Origin: Kiloniellales bacterium
GTDB lineage: Bacteria > Pseudomonadota > Alphaproteobacteria > Kiloniellales > JAKSBE01
Reading direction: 5' to 3'
NCBI GenBank assembly: GCA_030066685.1
Contig: JASJBF010000026.1
Coordinates: 1 to 64,000 of the forward strand
DNA length: 64,000 bases
Shown: piece after piece, positions 40,530-49,660 of the stretch
Numbering within the stretch: position 1 is the stretch's first letter
How the letters are laid out: each line of letters begins with the position of its first letter
Program-made: the position numbers and the translations under genes
Notes under the pieces: model-generated
Told to the model about the DNA's origin: nothing
The model's database searches: none
Seen by the model: only the letters and a program-made list of their open reading frames with translations

Positions 40530-40759
40530 AACGCCGGGGACGCCTGGCCCCGCGGCTTGCAAGGGCGACCCGGGCCCATAGGCCGGAGGATCGTTCGTAC
40601 AGGTTCCGACGAACCCGCTGTTCTGGGGGACCGGCCAGGCGTCCACCAGGATCGAAGACTCCCCCCGCGACGTGGCGCAGGACGGAGCACCCGCCGTGGC
40701 TGAGGTCGCTGGCTTCCGCTACCTCTTCGCGGCGGCCTTCGCTCTTTTCGCGGGCGGAG

Positions 40760-42199
40760 TCAGGACGGCGGCGCCTCGACCTGACGGAGCGCCGCGGTCT
40801 GCAGCCGCACCTCTGTGCCGGTCGCCAGCAGACGCCGCGCCCGCAGCCAGTCCAGCGCCGTCGCCAGCTGGCGCTCCGTGACCGACAGGCGCCCGGCCAG
40901 TTCGCCGGCGCAGTCGGCGAGGCGCAGGCCCTGGCGGTCGCGCAGGAGGTCCAGCAGCTCGGCCAGCGGCGTTTCGTCGACCCGCCAGATGCCGCGCGGC
41001 TGGTCCGGGGTGACGACGACCCGGCGCTCGACGATCAGGCCGGTCTCGACGACCGGGCGCGGCTCGACGACCAAGTCGCCCTCGCCGGCCGGGCGGTGCG
41101 CCGCTTCCGGGTCCGGCCAGGCCGCGCGGGCCTGCCAGAAGGGCCGTTCCGGCCAGCGGCGTTCCAGGGCGTAGAAGTCGCGGCCGATCCGGCAGGCGCG
41201 CAGGAAGCCGGACCTGGCCCGCTCCTCGTGGAAGCGCCGGGCCAGGGCGCGGCGCTCGGGCCGGGCGATAAGGGTGTTGACCACCGCCGCGGCGGCCAGG
41301 GCCGAGCCCAGGGCCTCGAAGACGCCGTGGCCGGACAGCGGATCGACCGCCAGGGCCGCGTCGCCGATCCGCAGGCTGGCGTGGGTCGTCAGGTCCCGGC
41401 TCAGGTAGGGCGTTGCGTTGCGGGTCGTCACCGCGCCGGCCGTCCGTCCGGCGCCGATCACGCCGGCGATCAGCGTCAGCTGCGCCGCCGCGCGCTCGAA
41501 GACGGCCGGCAGCGCCGCCCGCTTGGGCAGGCCGTCGCGGCTGTCGAGGAAGATCTGCAGGAAGGCATCCGCCCCGTCGGCGACGTACCAGGCCCAGCCG
41601 TCCGGGAAGCTCTCCAGCGCCGTGCCGGCGCGCGCGTCGCCCCCGGCGATCCGACGCGTGATCGCGGTGGTCTCCGGGCCGCGGATCTGGCGAGCCTTGG
41701 GGCCGGGCGCGGCGCGGCCCCGGGCCTCGACGAAGATCTCCGGCCGGATCCGATGGCGCTCGCCGTCCGGCCCGGTGATGTCGAGACCGGCGCCCGCCGC
41801 ATCTTCTTCCAGGGTCAGCCGGCGCACCTCCTGAACGTGGACTCCCGCAACTTCGGCGTCCTGGCGCAGGGCCGCGTCGAAGGCCTCCCGGGGCGTGACG
41901 TGCTCGAGGTTGCGGGCCCCGGCCTCGCCGTTCCAGAGCACCTCGCGGCGCACCGACGGCCCGACCGCGGCCGCGGCGCGGTCCAGGCCCTGGCGCTTCA
42001 GGACCTCGACCACCCGCTGCGACAGGCCCTCGATCCGCGGCCGCCGTCGGCCGCCGGCCAGAAGCAGCACCTCCCGGCCCAGGCGGGTGAGGAGGATCGC
42101 GGTCAGGACCCCGGCCGGGCCGGCGCCGGCGACGACGACCTCCGGCTGCAGGCCGGCCAATCGGCGGCGCCGTCCCGTCGGGCTCTGCGGCTCGGGCAT
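40760..42199 (-). CDS. qhpG: FAD-dependent monooxygenase for CTQ formation
   Basis: 479-aa flavoprotein with VVVAGAGPAGVLTAILLTRLG (FAD, near residue 22), a central GRAAPGPKAR stretch and the second FAD motif LRIGDAALAVDPLSGHGVFE. It corresponds to QhpG, the enzyme that hydroxylates the gamma-subunit tryptophan during CTQ biogenesis. The C-terminal ~100 residues (LLDLLRDRQGLRLADCAGEL region) look like a small winged-helix-type add-on. It is convergent with qhpE and completes the eight-gene set. Confidence 0.87.
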   Translation of the reverse strand: MPEPQSPTGRRRRLAGLQPEVVVAGAGPAGVLTAILLTRLGREVLLLAGGRRRPRIEGLSQRVVEVLKRQGLDRAAAAVGPSVRREVLWNGEAGARNLEHVTPREAFDAALRQDAEVAGVHVQEVRRLTLEEDAAGAGLDITGPDGERHRIRPEIFVEARGRAAPGPKARQIRGPETTAITRRIAGGDARAGTALESFPDGWAWYVADGADAFLQIFLDSRDGLPKRAALPAVFERAAAQLTLIAGVIGAGRTAGAVTTRNATPYLSRDLTTHASLRIGDAALAVDPLSGHGVFEALGSALAAAAVVNTLIARPERRALARRFHEERARSGFLRACRIGRDFYALERRWPERPFWQARAAWPDPEAAHRPAGEGDLVVEPRPVVETGLIVERRVVVTPDQPRGIWRVDETPLAELLDLLRDRQGLRLADCAGELAGRLSVTERQLATALDWLRARRLLATGTEVRLQTAALRQVEAPPS

Positions 42200-42207
42200 C
42201 CTGGCTC

Positions 42208-42286
42208 CTGGAGCATGATCGTGTCACACCGACGTGGTGTGACACGTAAATCATGCTCTAACTTGTTAAAATAGATCAAGATTCAC
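42208..42286. repeat. Truncated copy of the CTAG double-hairpin element
   Basis: A palindrome with arms GAGCATGAT...ATCATGCTC and inner arms GTGTCACACC/GGTGTGACAC, followed by TAACTTGTTAAAATAGATCA, which matches the linker of the complete copies. The second hairpin is lost after GATTCA. It starts 8 bp upstream of the qhpG start codon, so it lies in the qhpG promoter or leader region. Confidence 0.75.
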
Positions 42287-42362
42287 GGCCAATACCAGGG
42301 GGCGCTGCGGGAGCTCAGGTTAGCGCCCAGCTCGCGAGGACTGAACGTTTTCGGGCTGCGCT

Positions 42363-43637
42363 TCAGCGGCGCTGGTGCTGGCGTCGTCGGGCGGCGGGGA
42401 CCAGGGGTGCTGTCTGCGGCGCGAGCGGTTTGGCCGTGGGCTCCGGCTTGGCTGCATCGGCGACCGGCTCGCCGGCCTGGATCGGCGCCGGCGCGACCTG
42501 AAGGCGCGGCGGCTGCGGCCGGGCGCGGTGCCAGGGCGCCGACTTGAAGAAGCCGACGGTGTAGGCCACCGCGATCAGCAGGGCGAAGCCGACCAGGTGG
42601 ACGACCAGGAAGTCCAGCGGGTCCCGGCCCATCGCGTCCAGGACCATGCCGGCGACCTGCGCCGCCACCATGGAGGTGACGAAGACCGCCAGGGCCTGCT
42701 GGCCGACCTTGACGATCGGCTTGAAGACGGCGGCCCTGAGCAGCCGCTCCCGGCCGGAGAGCAGGCAGAGCACCAGGTAGGCCAGGGCAAGGAAGTGGAC
42801 CCAGCGGAGCATGCCGAAGTCGGTCTTCTGGAAGCCCCAGAGCAGGTTGTAGCTGATGGTGTTGATGACCTCGACGTTCTTCCAGATCGGCCCGTATTTC
42901 ATCGGGATCATGGACAGCACGAAGACCAGCGCCAGGCCGATCAGCCACTTGTTGGGCGCCGGCGGCTTGATCCAGCCGGAGGCGAAGGCGAAGCCGGTGA
43001 AGAAGATCAGCTGCCAGCCGAAGGGATTGAAGAACCAGGGCCGGTCCGACCACCACTCCGCCGGCAGGCCGAAGCTGAAGGTCATGTTCACCGCCCAGAG
43101 CGCCAGGGAGAAGCCGATCGCCAGGCCGACATGAACCCGGCTCAGCGCCATCATGATCGGGATCATCATCAGCACGCCGAAATACATCGGCAGGATGTCG
43201 AAGTAGTTCGGCACGTAGGTCAGGGTCAGCAGGTGGACGATGCCGCTGGCCGGATCGTCGAAGAAGGGATGCAGGTTGAGCCGGCCGACGTAGTCCTTGA
43301 TCCCGATGAACTCGGTGCCCAGGACGACGACGCTCGCGGTCATCAGGAAGAGGCAGATGTGCGCCCAGTAGATCTGCCAGGCGCGGTAGACGATGCGCGC
43401 CGCGCCCAGGAAGAAACCCTTCTTGATGAAGATGCTGCCGAAGGCCAGGGCCGAGGCGAAGCCGGAGCAGAAGACGAAGATCTCGGTCGCGTCGGAGGGG
43501 CCGAACTTGGCCGGGATGTAGCGGCCCCAGGGATTGGCCGGGATGTGGGCGATGAAGATGATGAACATCGCCAAGCCGCGGAAGAAGTCCAGGCGGACGT
43601 CCCGCTCGCTCCTCTCGCGGCTTGGCGGGTTGCTCAT
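42363..43637 (-). CDS. opgC: OpgC protein, glucan succinyltransferase
   Basis: 424-aa membrane protein with about ten helices, of the OpgC/acyltransferase-3-like group (RDVRLDFFRGLAMFIIFIAH near the N-terminus). It adds succinyl groups to osmoregulated periplasmic glucans. ATG 43637 overlaps the opgH stop (ATGA). The cytoplasmic C-terminus is Pro/Ala-rich and basic (ARRRQHQRR). Only the start and the neighbour make the pairing clear; no opgG is present nearby. Confidence 0.88.
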   Translation of the reverse strand: MSNPPSRERSERDVRLDFFRGLAMFIIFIAHIPANPWGRYIPAKFGPSDATEIFVFCSGFASALAFGSIFIKKGFFLGAARIVYRAWQIYWAHICLFLMTASVVVLGTEFIGIKDYVGRLNLHPFFDDPASGIVHLLTLTYVPNYFDILPMYFGVLMMIPIMMALSRVHVGLAIGFSLALWAVNMTFSFGLPAEWWSDRPWFFNPFGWQLIFFTGFAFASGWIKPPAPNKWLIGLALVFVLSMIPMKYGPIWKNVEVINTISYNLLWGFQKTDFGMLRWVHFLALAYLVLCLLSGRERLLRAAVFKPIVKVGQQALAVFVTSMVAAQVAGMVLDAMGRDPLDFLVVHLVGFALLIAVAYTVGFFKSAPWHRARPQPPRLQVAPAPIQAGEPVADAAKPEPTAKPLAPQTAPLVPAARRRQHQRR

Positions 43638-45544
43638 AACCAGCGTCCGTCCGCGCTGCGCTCCTGCGCCCGCGCCAGGGCGGCGGCCTGCGCCTGCCGG
43701 TTCGGCTCGGCGACGATCGGCACCGCTTCGGCGGCCGGGCCCGCCAGGGTCGGCCGGGCCTGGCCGAAGACGATCCGCTTGCTCTGCATCAGCTCCTCGG
43801 GCATGGGGCAGAGCTGCACGCGGGCGAGCAGCCGGCCGAAATCCATGCGAGAAGTGATCAGGGCAAATGGTATCGCGAAGGTCAAGGGGATCAGAATCGG
43901 CGAGGCGAAGGGCAGCACGCTGGGCGCCGACAGGGCCAGCCCGGCGGTCCAGCCCAGGCCGCCCAGAGTCTGGGGCCAGAAGGCCGTAGCGGCCTCGCGC
44001 AGGCCGATCTGGTGGCCGACCCGGTCCTGGGCCTCCCAGGTGACGCAGCGCCCGAACACCAGTCCGATGATGAAGATGCTGTGGACCACCGCCATGATCG
44101 GGGCGATCAGCACCGAGAAGACGAACTCCACCAGGGCGCTGATCAGCAGGCGACCACTGCCGCCGTAGCTGCGGCGTTTGGCACGTTGGGCCGCGATCTC
44201 GACGATGCCCAGCAGCTTGGGCATGAAGGTCATGCCCATCATCACGACGAAGAAGGCCAGGCCCGCCCCGGCATCGATGCTGCCCCAGTACGTTCCGACC
44301 AGGGGCGCGATCTCGCCCGGGTCGGCGCCCAGGCCGAAGACGATCGCCTGGCCCAGGCTCAGGGTCAAAAAGCCCAGCCAGAACAGCGAGGAGGCGTACA
44401 TCAGGATCGCCAGGACCAGCTGCAAGCGGCCCATCGGCAGCAGGCCCGGCATCTTCAGCAGCTTGAAGTACTGCATGTTGCCCTGGCACCAGCGCAGGTC
44501 GCGCTTGATGAAGTCCAGGATCGTCGGCGGGTTCTCCTCGTAGCTGCCCAGCTCGGCGGGCAGGACCCGGACCTCGTAGCCGCCGCGGCGGATCATCGCC
44601 GCCTCAACCTGGTCGTGGCTCAGGATCCGGCCGCCCAACGGCGCGCGCCCGGGCAGGATCGGCAGCTCGCAGTGGGCGATGAAGGGGGCCACGCGGATGA
44701 TCGCGTTGTGCCCCCAGTAGGGGCCGTCCTCGCCCAGCCACCAGGCGCTGCCCATGGTGTAGGTCCGCATGCCCTGGCGCATCCCGAACTGGAAGATCCG
44801 GGCGAAGGCGCTGCGCGCCGGCAGGCCGGCGATCAGGGTCTGCAGGATGCCGAGCCGGGCATTGGCCTGCATGACCCGGACCATGTGCAGGATGGTTCCG
44901 CCGGTCATGATGCTGTCGGCGTCGAGCACCACCATGAAGTCGAAGTCCGCGCCCCAGCGCTCGCAGAAGTCCCGGACGTTGCCGGCCTTCTGGCCGAGGT
45001 TGTCGCGGCGCCGTCGGTAGTGTAGGCGTCCCGGACGCGGGTCGCGGGCGGAGAGCTCGGCAAAGCGCCGCTCCTCTTCGGCGGCGATCTCCGGCTTGTT
45101 GGTGTCGCTCAGCAGGAAGAAGTCGAAGTGGCGGGCTTCGCCGGTGTCGTCCAGCGAGCCGAGGATCCGCTCGATGTGGTCGAAGACCCGGGCCGGGTCT
45201 TCGTTGTAGACCGGCATGATCAGGGCGGTCCGAGTCCGGATCGGCGCCCGGTCGTCGACCCGCGCCATGAAGGGGCTGGTCTTCTCGACGCCCCGGCCGC
45301 CCAGGGCCAGGGTCACGCCGATGACCGAGTTCCAGAAGCCGATCGCGATCCAGGGGATGGTCATGACGAAGCAGGCCAGAATCCCGGCTTCGAAGAGGTT
45401 GAGGCCATCGCCCAGGAGGATCCGGGCCATGACGAAGACCGCCGCGCCGACGGTCAGGCCGACCAGCAGGGCGAAGAGGAGGCGGCGCCGTCGGACGGTC
45501 AGGGACCAGGCACGATCGAGCGCGTCAGGCAAGGGAGCAATCAT
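43634..45544 (-). CDS. opgH: Glucans biosynthesis glucosyltransferase H
   Basis: 636-aa GT2 membrane glucosyltransferase that makes the beta-glucan backbone from UDP-glucose. Motifs: MPVYNEDPARVF, VVLDADSIMTG (DxD), GHNAIIR, and KRDLRWCQGNMQY (Q/RxxRW). Three or more helices precede and follow the catalytic domain. ATG 45544 is the likely start; an in-frame TTG three codons upstream is an alternative, and neither has a strong Shine-Dalgarno. Operon with opgC; the usual periplasmic partner OpgG is absent from the window. Confidence 0.92.
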   Translation of the reverse strand: MIAPLPDALDRAWSLTVRRRRLLFALLVGLTVGAAVFVMARILLGDGLNLFEAGILACFVMTIPWIAIGFWNSVIGVTLALGGRGVEKTSPFMARVDDRAPIRTRTALIMPVYNEDPARVFDHIERILGSLDDTGEARHFDFFLLSDTNKPEIAAEEERRFAELSARDPRPGRLHYRRRRDNLGQKAGNVRDFCERWGADFDFMVVLDADSIMTGGTILHMVRVMQANARLGILQTLIAGLPARSAFARIFQFGMRQGMRTYTMGSAWWLGEDGPYWGHNAIIRVAPFIAHCELPILPGRAPLGGRILSHDQVEAAMIRRGGYEVRVLPAELGSYEENPPTILDFIKRDLRWCQGNMQYFKLLKMPGLLPMGRLQLVLAILMYASSLFWLGFLTLSLGQAIVFGLGADPGEIAPLVGTYWGSIDAGAGLAFFVVMMGMTFMPKLLGIVEIAAQRAKRRSYGGSGRLLISALVEFVFSVLIAPIMAVVHSIFIIGLVFGRCVTWEAQDRVGHQIGLREAATAFWPQTLGGLGWTAGLALSAPSVLPFASPILIPLTFAIPFALITSRMDFGRLLARVQLCPMPEELMQSKRIVFGQARPTLAGPAAEAVPIVAEPNRQAQAAALARAQERSADGRWL

Positions 45545-46027
45545 GGCACGCAATGCAGTTCAACCAGTATCAGTTAGGAGATCCGTAGCGTCCAAACGCA
45601 CGACGCAACCAACATCATGCATTTGCACGACGGAAAAACTGGCCGTTGTGCAGCGCAACGAGAAGAAACAGTTTTGTGGCAATATTTAGCGAAGTCTTCA
45701 CGGCAGGCATCCTCCCACGGCATATCACTAATCCGTCTCCCCCGACGGGCCGAACCTGGCGACGCCGCAGGAAAAGTTCTGCGGCCCGTGATACGAGCCT
45801 TTCGCCCGGCCTCATCCCCGCCTTGTCTCGGCGGCCCCGGCTGGCCGGGCCCGAGCCCGTATCTCGCCAATCGACATAGAGCCTTTCGGGGCCCTACGCC
45901 AGGGGTGGCCACGGTTTCGTGACCATTGTTGTTCACGCCCCGAAGCGGGTCCGGGCGGCACGGAATAGACCGGGACCGCCCGGCGTTACATAAGCTACCG
46001 CCCTGACTAACACCTCAGGGGACAGAA
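45545..46027. other. Intergenic region, about 480 bp, divergent promoters
   Basis: No supported gene. It lies between the divergent opgH and the CDP-alcohol transferase fusion gene. It contains a 7-bp stem hairpin GCCGCAG/CTGCGGC at 45764-45785 and, just before the fusion gene, a small hairpin CCTGACTAACACCTCAGG whose 3' side merges into the ribosome binding site CAGGGGACAGAA. The latter could tune translation. Confidence 0.45.
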
Positions 46028-47428
46028 ATGATCCCGAGACCAAGAAGGTCCAGCCTGCCGAGCGCCCCCGCCCCCAGCGTCCTCTTGAGCTTGCTCGGCG
46101 CCACCACCCTGCTGACCGGGCTCACCGCCGGCATCGCCGCGGGCATGGACCTGGGGCTGCCCTACTACCTGACCTCGCTCTGCCTGGGGGGCCTGGTCGT
46201 GCTCGGGGTCCTGGTCGCGGCCAGCCGCTTCCTGCCCGGCGATCGCTTCGGCTGCGCCAACGGGGTCACCCTGGCGCGGGCGATGCTGATCTGTCCCCTG
46301 GCCGGGGCCTTGGTCCTGGCGGCGCTTGACGCGCGCCTGGCCTGGATCTTCTTCGTGCTCGCCCTGGTCGCCTTCCTGCTCGACGGGGTCGACGGCTGGG
46401 TCGCCCGCAGGCGCCGGGAATGCTCCCACTTCGGCGCCCGCTTCGACATGGAAACCGACGCCCTCTTCGTCCTGGTCCTGTCGCTGCTGGTCCTGAACGC
46501 CGGCAAGGCGGGCCCCTGGATCCTGCTCTCCGGACTGCTGCGCTACCTCTTCGTCCTCGCCGGCCTGGCCTGGGCGCCGCTGCGCGCGCCCCTGGCGCCC
46601 AGCTTGCGCCGCAAGGCAATCTGCGCTCTACAAGTCGGCGCTCTGGTCATATGCTTGGCACCCATCGTGCCGGCGACTTGGAGTGCCTGGCTTGCGGCAA
46701 TCGCCCTGAGCGCGCTCATCGCGTCATTCGTCCGCGATGTCTCCGGGCTGGTCCGCCGGGCTTGGGAGAGGAGGCAAGAGACCTTGACGAGAGAGTCCAG
46801 ATGGCTGGCCTTCGGCCAGCGCGCGACCTGGCTGATGCCCTGGCTGGCGGTCGTCGCCGTGCTCGGCGGCGGCCTGACTCCGGCCCCGCCGGCGCAGGCG
46901 GCGGCGGCCCGCTACGAGATCGATCCGGCCCATTTCAGCGTCGGCTTCCTGGTCCATCACATCGGCTATGCCGATACCCTGGGCATGTTCCTCGAGGGCA
47001 GCGGCAGCTTCACTTTCGACGAGACGGCGCCCGCGGTCTCCGACATCGAGGTGACGATCCAGGCCGACAGCGTCTTCACCAACCACGACCGCCGCGACAA
47101 GCACGTCAAGGGCGGCGATTTCCTCGACGTCGACGACCATCCCGAGATCCGCTTCGTCGGCCGCGAGGCCCGTCAGACCGGGGAGAACACGGGCGAGGTG
47201 ACCGGCGACCTGACCATCCTGGGCGTCACCCGGCCGGTCACCCTGCAGGTCACCAAGAACAAGATCGGCGACTACCCTTTCGGCGCCGGGCCGCCCTACG
47301 TCGTCGGGGTCTCGGTGCGCGGCACGGTGAAGCGCAGCGAGTTCGGCATGACCTACGCCGTGGAGAACGGCTGGGTCGGCGACGAGGTCGAGCTGATCAT
47401 CGAGTTCGAGGCGATCCGGCAGGACTGA
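46028..47428 (+). CDS. Fusion: CDP-alcohol phosphatidyltransferase domain + YceI lipid-binding domain
   Basis: 466-aa membrane protein. Residues about 15-240 form a CDP-alcohol phosphatidyltransferase with the exact catalytic pattern D119-x2-D122-G-x2-A126-R-x8-G136-x3-D140-x3-D144 and several helices. A hydrophobic, signal-like stretch (about 266-293, ending AQAAAA) leads into a YceI domain (295-466; RYEIDPAHFSVGFLVHHIGY, KGGDFLDVDDHPEIRF, VTGDLTILGVTRPVTLQV). YceI domains bind isoprenoid or long-chain lipids in the periplasm. The fusion suggests synthesis of a lipid with a polar head group and its capture on the outer face. It starts the gene block with methyltransferases, a GT4 and pterin-type enzymes. 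The fusion is intact, without a frameshift. Confidence 0.88.
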   Translation: MIPRPRRSSLPSAPAPSVLLSLLGATTLLTGLTAGIAAGMDLGLPYYLTSLCLGGLVVLGVLVAASRFLPGDRFGCANGVTLARAMLICPLAGALVLAALDARLAWIFFVLALVAFLLDGVDGWVARRRRECSHFGARFDMETDALFVLVLSLLVLNAGKAGPWILLSGLLRYLFVLAGLAWAPLRAPLAPSLRRKAICALQVGALVICLAPIVPATWSAWLAAIALSALIASFVRDVSGLVRRAWERRQETLTRESRWLAFGQRATWLMPWLAVVAVLGGGLTPAPPAQAAAARYEIDPAHFSVGFLVHHIGYADTLGMFLEGSGSFTFDETAPAVSDIEVTIQADSVFTNHDRRDKHVKGGDFLDVDDHPEIRFVGREARQTGENTGEVTGDLTILGVTRPVTLQVTKNKIGDYPFGAGPPYVVGVSVRGTVKRSEFGMTYAVENGWVGDEVELIIEFEAIRQD

Positions 47429-47488
47429 GCATGGTTCCGCGCCGCCGCTCCGGCCGGGGGCGCCAAGACTGGGAGGATACGACAGGTC

Positions 47489-48241
47489 ATGATCGCCCTC
47501 AGCGAGCTCCGCGGGCTCGCCCGTTCAGTCTCGATTTACTATGGGAACCCGCTGCGCAGCCGCGCGCACCGGAGCTTCTACCGGCAGTTCATCGAGCCCG
47601 GCGACCTTTGCTTCGACGTCGGGGCGCACGTCGGCAACCACGTCCGGACCATGCTCAAGCTCGGCGCCCGGGTGGTCGCGGTCGAGCCGCAGCCGCGCTT
47701 CCAGTGGCTGCTGCGCCGGCTCTACGGCGACAACCCCGAGGTCACTCTGGTCGACAAGGCTCTGGGCGCCGCGTTCGGCGAGGCCGAGCTCTACGTCAGC
47801 AGCCGCTATCCGACGGTGACCACCCTGTCGCGCGACTGGATCAAGTCGGTCGGGCGCGCCGCGTCCTTCAGCGAGGTTGCCTGGGACGGCCGGGTCACCG
47901 TCGAGGTCACCACCCTCGACAGCCTGATCGCCCGGCACGGCAGGCCCGCCTACTGCAAGATCGACGTCGAGGGCTTCGAGCCCCAGGTCCTGGAGGGCCT
48001 CTCCACCGCCTTGCCGAGCCTGTCCTTCGAGTTCATCCCGGCCGCGCTCGACGGCGCCCACGCCTGCATCGAGCGGCTGCTGGCGCTGGGCGACTACGAG
48101 TTCAACGTCTCCATGGGCGAGCAGATGCGCTTCGAGCTGCCGCAGTGGAGCGACGCCGGCGCCCTGGGCGCCTGGCTCGACAACTTGGCCATCGACGACC
48201 TCTCGGGCGACGTCTACTGCCGTCTCAAGACCCGGGACTGA
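47489..48241 (+). CDS. FkbM-family methyltransferase
   Basis: 250-aa SAM-dependent methyltransferase of the FkbM group: FDVGAHVGNHVRTML (SAM binding), VVAVEPQP, LDSLIARHGRPAYCKIDVEG and FEPQVLEGLS. These enzymes usually O-methylate sugars or polyketides. ATG 47489 follows GGGAGG at a somewhat long distance. It lies 60 bp after the transferase-YceI fusion and 6 bp before the dehydrogenase gene, so it is co-transcribed. Confidence 0.88.
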   Translation: MIALSELRGLARSVSIYYGNPLRSRAHRSFYRQFIEPGDLCFDVGAHVGNHVRTMLKLGARVVAVEPQPRFQWLLRRLYGDNPEVTLVDKALGAAFGEAELYVSSRYPTVTTLSRDWIKSVGRAASFSEVAWDGRVTVEVTTLDSLIARHGRPAYCKIDVEGFEPQVLEGLSTALPSLSFEFIPAALDGAHACIERLLALGDYEFNVSMGEQMRFELPQWSDAGALGAWLDNLAIDDLSGDVYCRLKTRD

Positions 48242-48247
48242 GCCGCC

Positions 48248-49237
48248 GTGACGCCAAGTGCGCCAGGGCCCGCCGAGGCCTTCTGGATCACCGGCGCGCT
48301 AACCGGCGAGATCCGCGCGGCCGGGCTGCCGCCGCCCGGCGACGGCGAGGTCCTGGTCCGGACGCTCTACAGCGGGATCAGCCGCGGCACCGAATGCCTG
48401 GTCTTCGGCGGCGGCGTCCCGGCCAGCCAGTATCGGGCCATGCGCGCGCCCTTCCAGGAGGGCGACTTCCCCTGGCCGGTCAAGTACGGCTACGCCAGTG
48501 TCGGCCTGGTCGAGCAGGGCCCCGACGCGTTGCAGGGCCGGGAGGTCTTCTGCCTCTACCCGCACCAGACCCGCTATCTCGTCCCGGAAGCGGCCGTGCT
48601 GCCGCTGCCGCGGGGCCTGCCGGCCGGCCGGGCCGTGCTCGGCGCCAACATGGAGACCGCGCTCAACGGCCTCTGGGACGCGGCGCCGCGGCCTGGCGAC
48701 CGGATCGCGGTGATCGGCGCCGGGGTCGTCGGCTGCCTGGTCGCGCGCTTGGCGGCGCAGGTGCCGGGCTGCCGGGTCCAGCTCCTCGACATCGACCCGG
48801 ACAAGGCGGCGATCGCCGAGGCGCTCGGCCTGCCCTTCGCCCTGCCCGAGGCGGCGGAAGCCGACTGCGACCTGGTGATCCACGCCAGCGGCGCGCCCGA
48901 GGGCCTGGTCACGGCGCTGGGCCTCGCCGGCTTCGAAGCGACGGTCGTCGAACTGTCCTGGTTCGGCGACCGCGGAGTCACCCTGCCCCTCGGCGAGGCC
49001 TTCCACGCCAGGCGCCTGACCCTCAAGTCGTCCCAGGTCGGCCAGGTAGCGTCGGCCCGGCGGGCGCGCTGGGATCACTGCCGGCGCCTGGCCAAGGCCC
49101 TGGAGCTGCTGGCCGAGCCGCGGCTCGACGCCCTGATCAGCGGCGACTCCGCGTTTCGGGCATTGCCAGAGACCCTGCGCTCGCTATACCAAGCCCCGGC
49201 CGGCGTGCTTTGTCACCGGATCACCTATGAGGACTGA
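48248..49237 (+). CDS. Medium-chain (zinc-type) alcohol dehydrogenase-like protein
   Basis: 329-aa MDR-superfamily oxidoreductase. The N-terminal GroES-like part contains [20 protein letters not shown], similar to BchC/threonine-dehydrogenase-like relatives, and the nucleotide-binding fold has [16 protein letters not shown]. The usual catalytic Cys and GHE zinc motif are absent, so it may not use zinc like classical ADHs. GTG start at 48248. It is tightly packed between the FkbM and PTPS-like genes and probably oxidises or reduces an intermediate of the proposed pathway. Confidence 0.82.
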   Translation: MTPSAPGPAEAFWITGALTGEIRAAGLPPPGDGEVLVRTLYSGISRGTECLVFGGGVPASQYRAMRAPFQEGDFPWPVKYGYASVGLVEQGPDALQGREVFCLYPHQTRYLVPEAAVLPLPRGLPAGRAVLGANMETALNGLWDAAPRPGDRIAVIGAGVVGCLVARLAAQVPGCRVQLLDIDPDKAAIAEALGLPFALPEAAEADCDLVIHASGAPEGLVTALGLAGFEATVVELSWFGDRGVTLPLGEAFHARRLTLKSSQVGQVASARRARWDHCRRLAKALELLAEPRLDALISGDSAFRALPETLRSLYQAPAGVLCHRITYED

Positions 49238-49240
49238 GGA

Positions 49241-49639
49241 ATGTACAGCGTCTGCGTCAGAGACCATTTCATGATCGCGCACAGCTTCCGGGGCGAGGTC
49301 TTCGGACCGGCCCAGAAGCTCCACGGGGCCACCTACGTGGTCGACGTCGAGTTCCGCCGCAAGGAGCTGGACGCGGACGGCATCGTGGTCGACATCGGCC
49401 TGGCCGGCCAGGAGCTGAACAAGACGCTCGGCGCGCTCAACTTCCAGAACCTCGACGAGGTGGCGGAGTTCGAAGGCCAGAACACCACGACCGAGTTCAT
49501 GGCCCGGGTGATCTTCGACCGCTTCGCCGCCGCCATCGCCCGCGGCGACCTGGGCCCCAACGCCTCCGGGCTCACCGCGCTCAAGGTCACCCTGCACGAG
49601 TCCCACGTGGCCTGGGCGGCCTACGAGGGCGCGCTCTAG
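49241..49639 (+). CDS. 6-pyruvoyl-tetrahydropterin synthase/QueD-like protein with altered active site
   Basis: 132-aa T-fold protein clearly related to PTPS/QueD: FMIAHSF (His14), [30 protein letters not shown], and TLHES (Glu120). Of the three zinc histidines, the third is replaced: the normal HGH is HGA (His28-Gly-Ala30). The usual catalytic Cys before it is absent (GPAQK), and the catalytic His of the LDHxxLD motif is Phe68 (LNFQNLD). It therefore cannot work like canonical PTPS. It could be a different lyase/cyclase, or a binding protein for a GTP-derived pterin. Three bp after the dehydrogenase gene. Confidence 0.85.
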   Translation: MYSVCVRDHFMIAHSFRGEVFGPAQKLHGATYVVDVEFRRKELDADGIVVDIGLAGQELNKTLGALNFQNLDEVAEFEGQNTTTEFMARVIFDRFAAAIARGDLGPNASGLTALKVTLHESHVAWAAYEGAL

Positions 49640-49660
49640 GCCGGCGGGCCGCGGCGCAAG

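Noticed and set aside
46420-49230. A 936-codon plus-strand open frame and several other very long frames (for example 13-1728, 12154-14397, 3566-4903)
   Set aside because: They are shadows of real genes in another frame or strand: low-complexity Arg/Gly/Ala/Pro or Asp/Gln-rich translations, no family motifs, and the true genes carry the motifs and ribosome binding sites.
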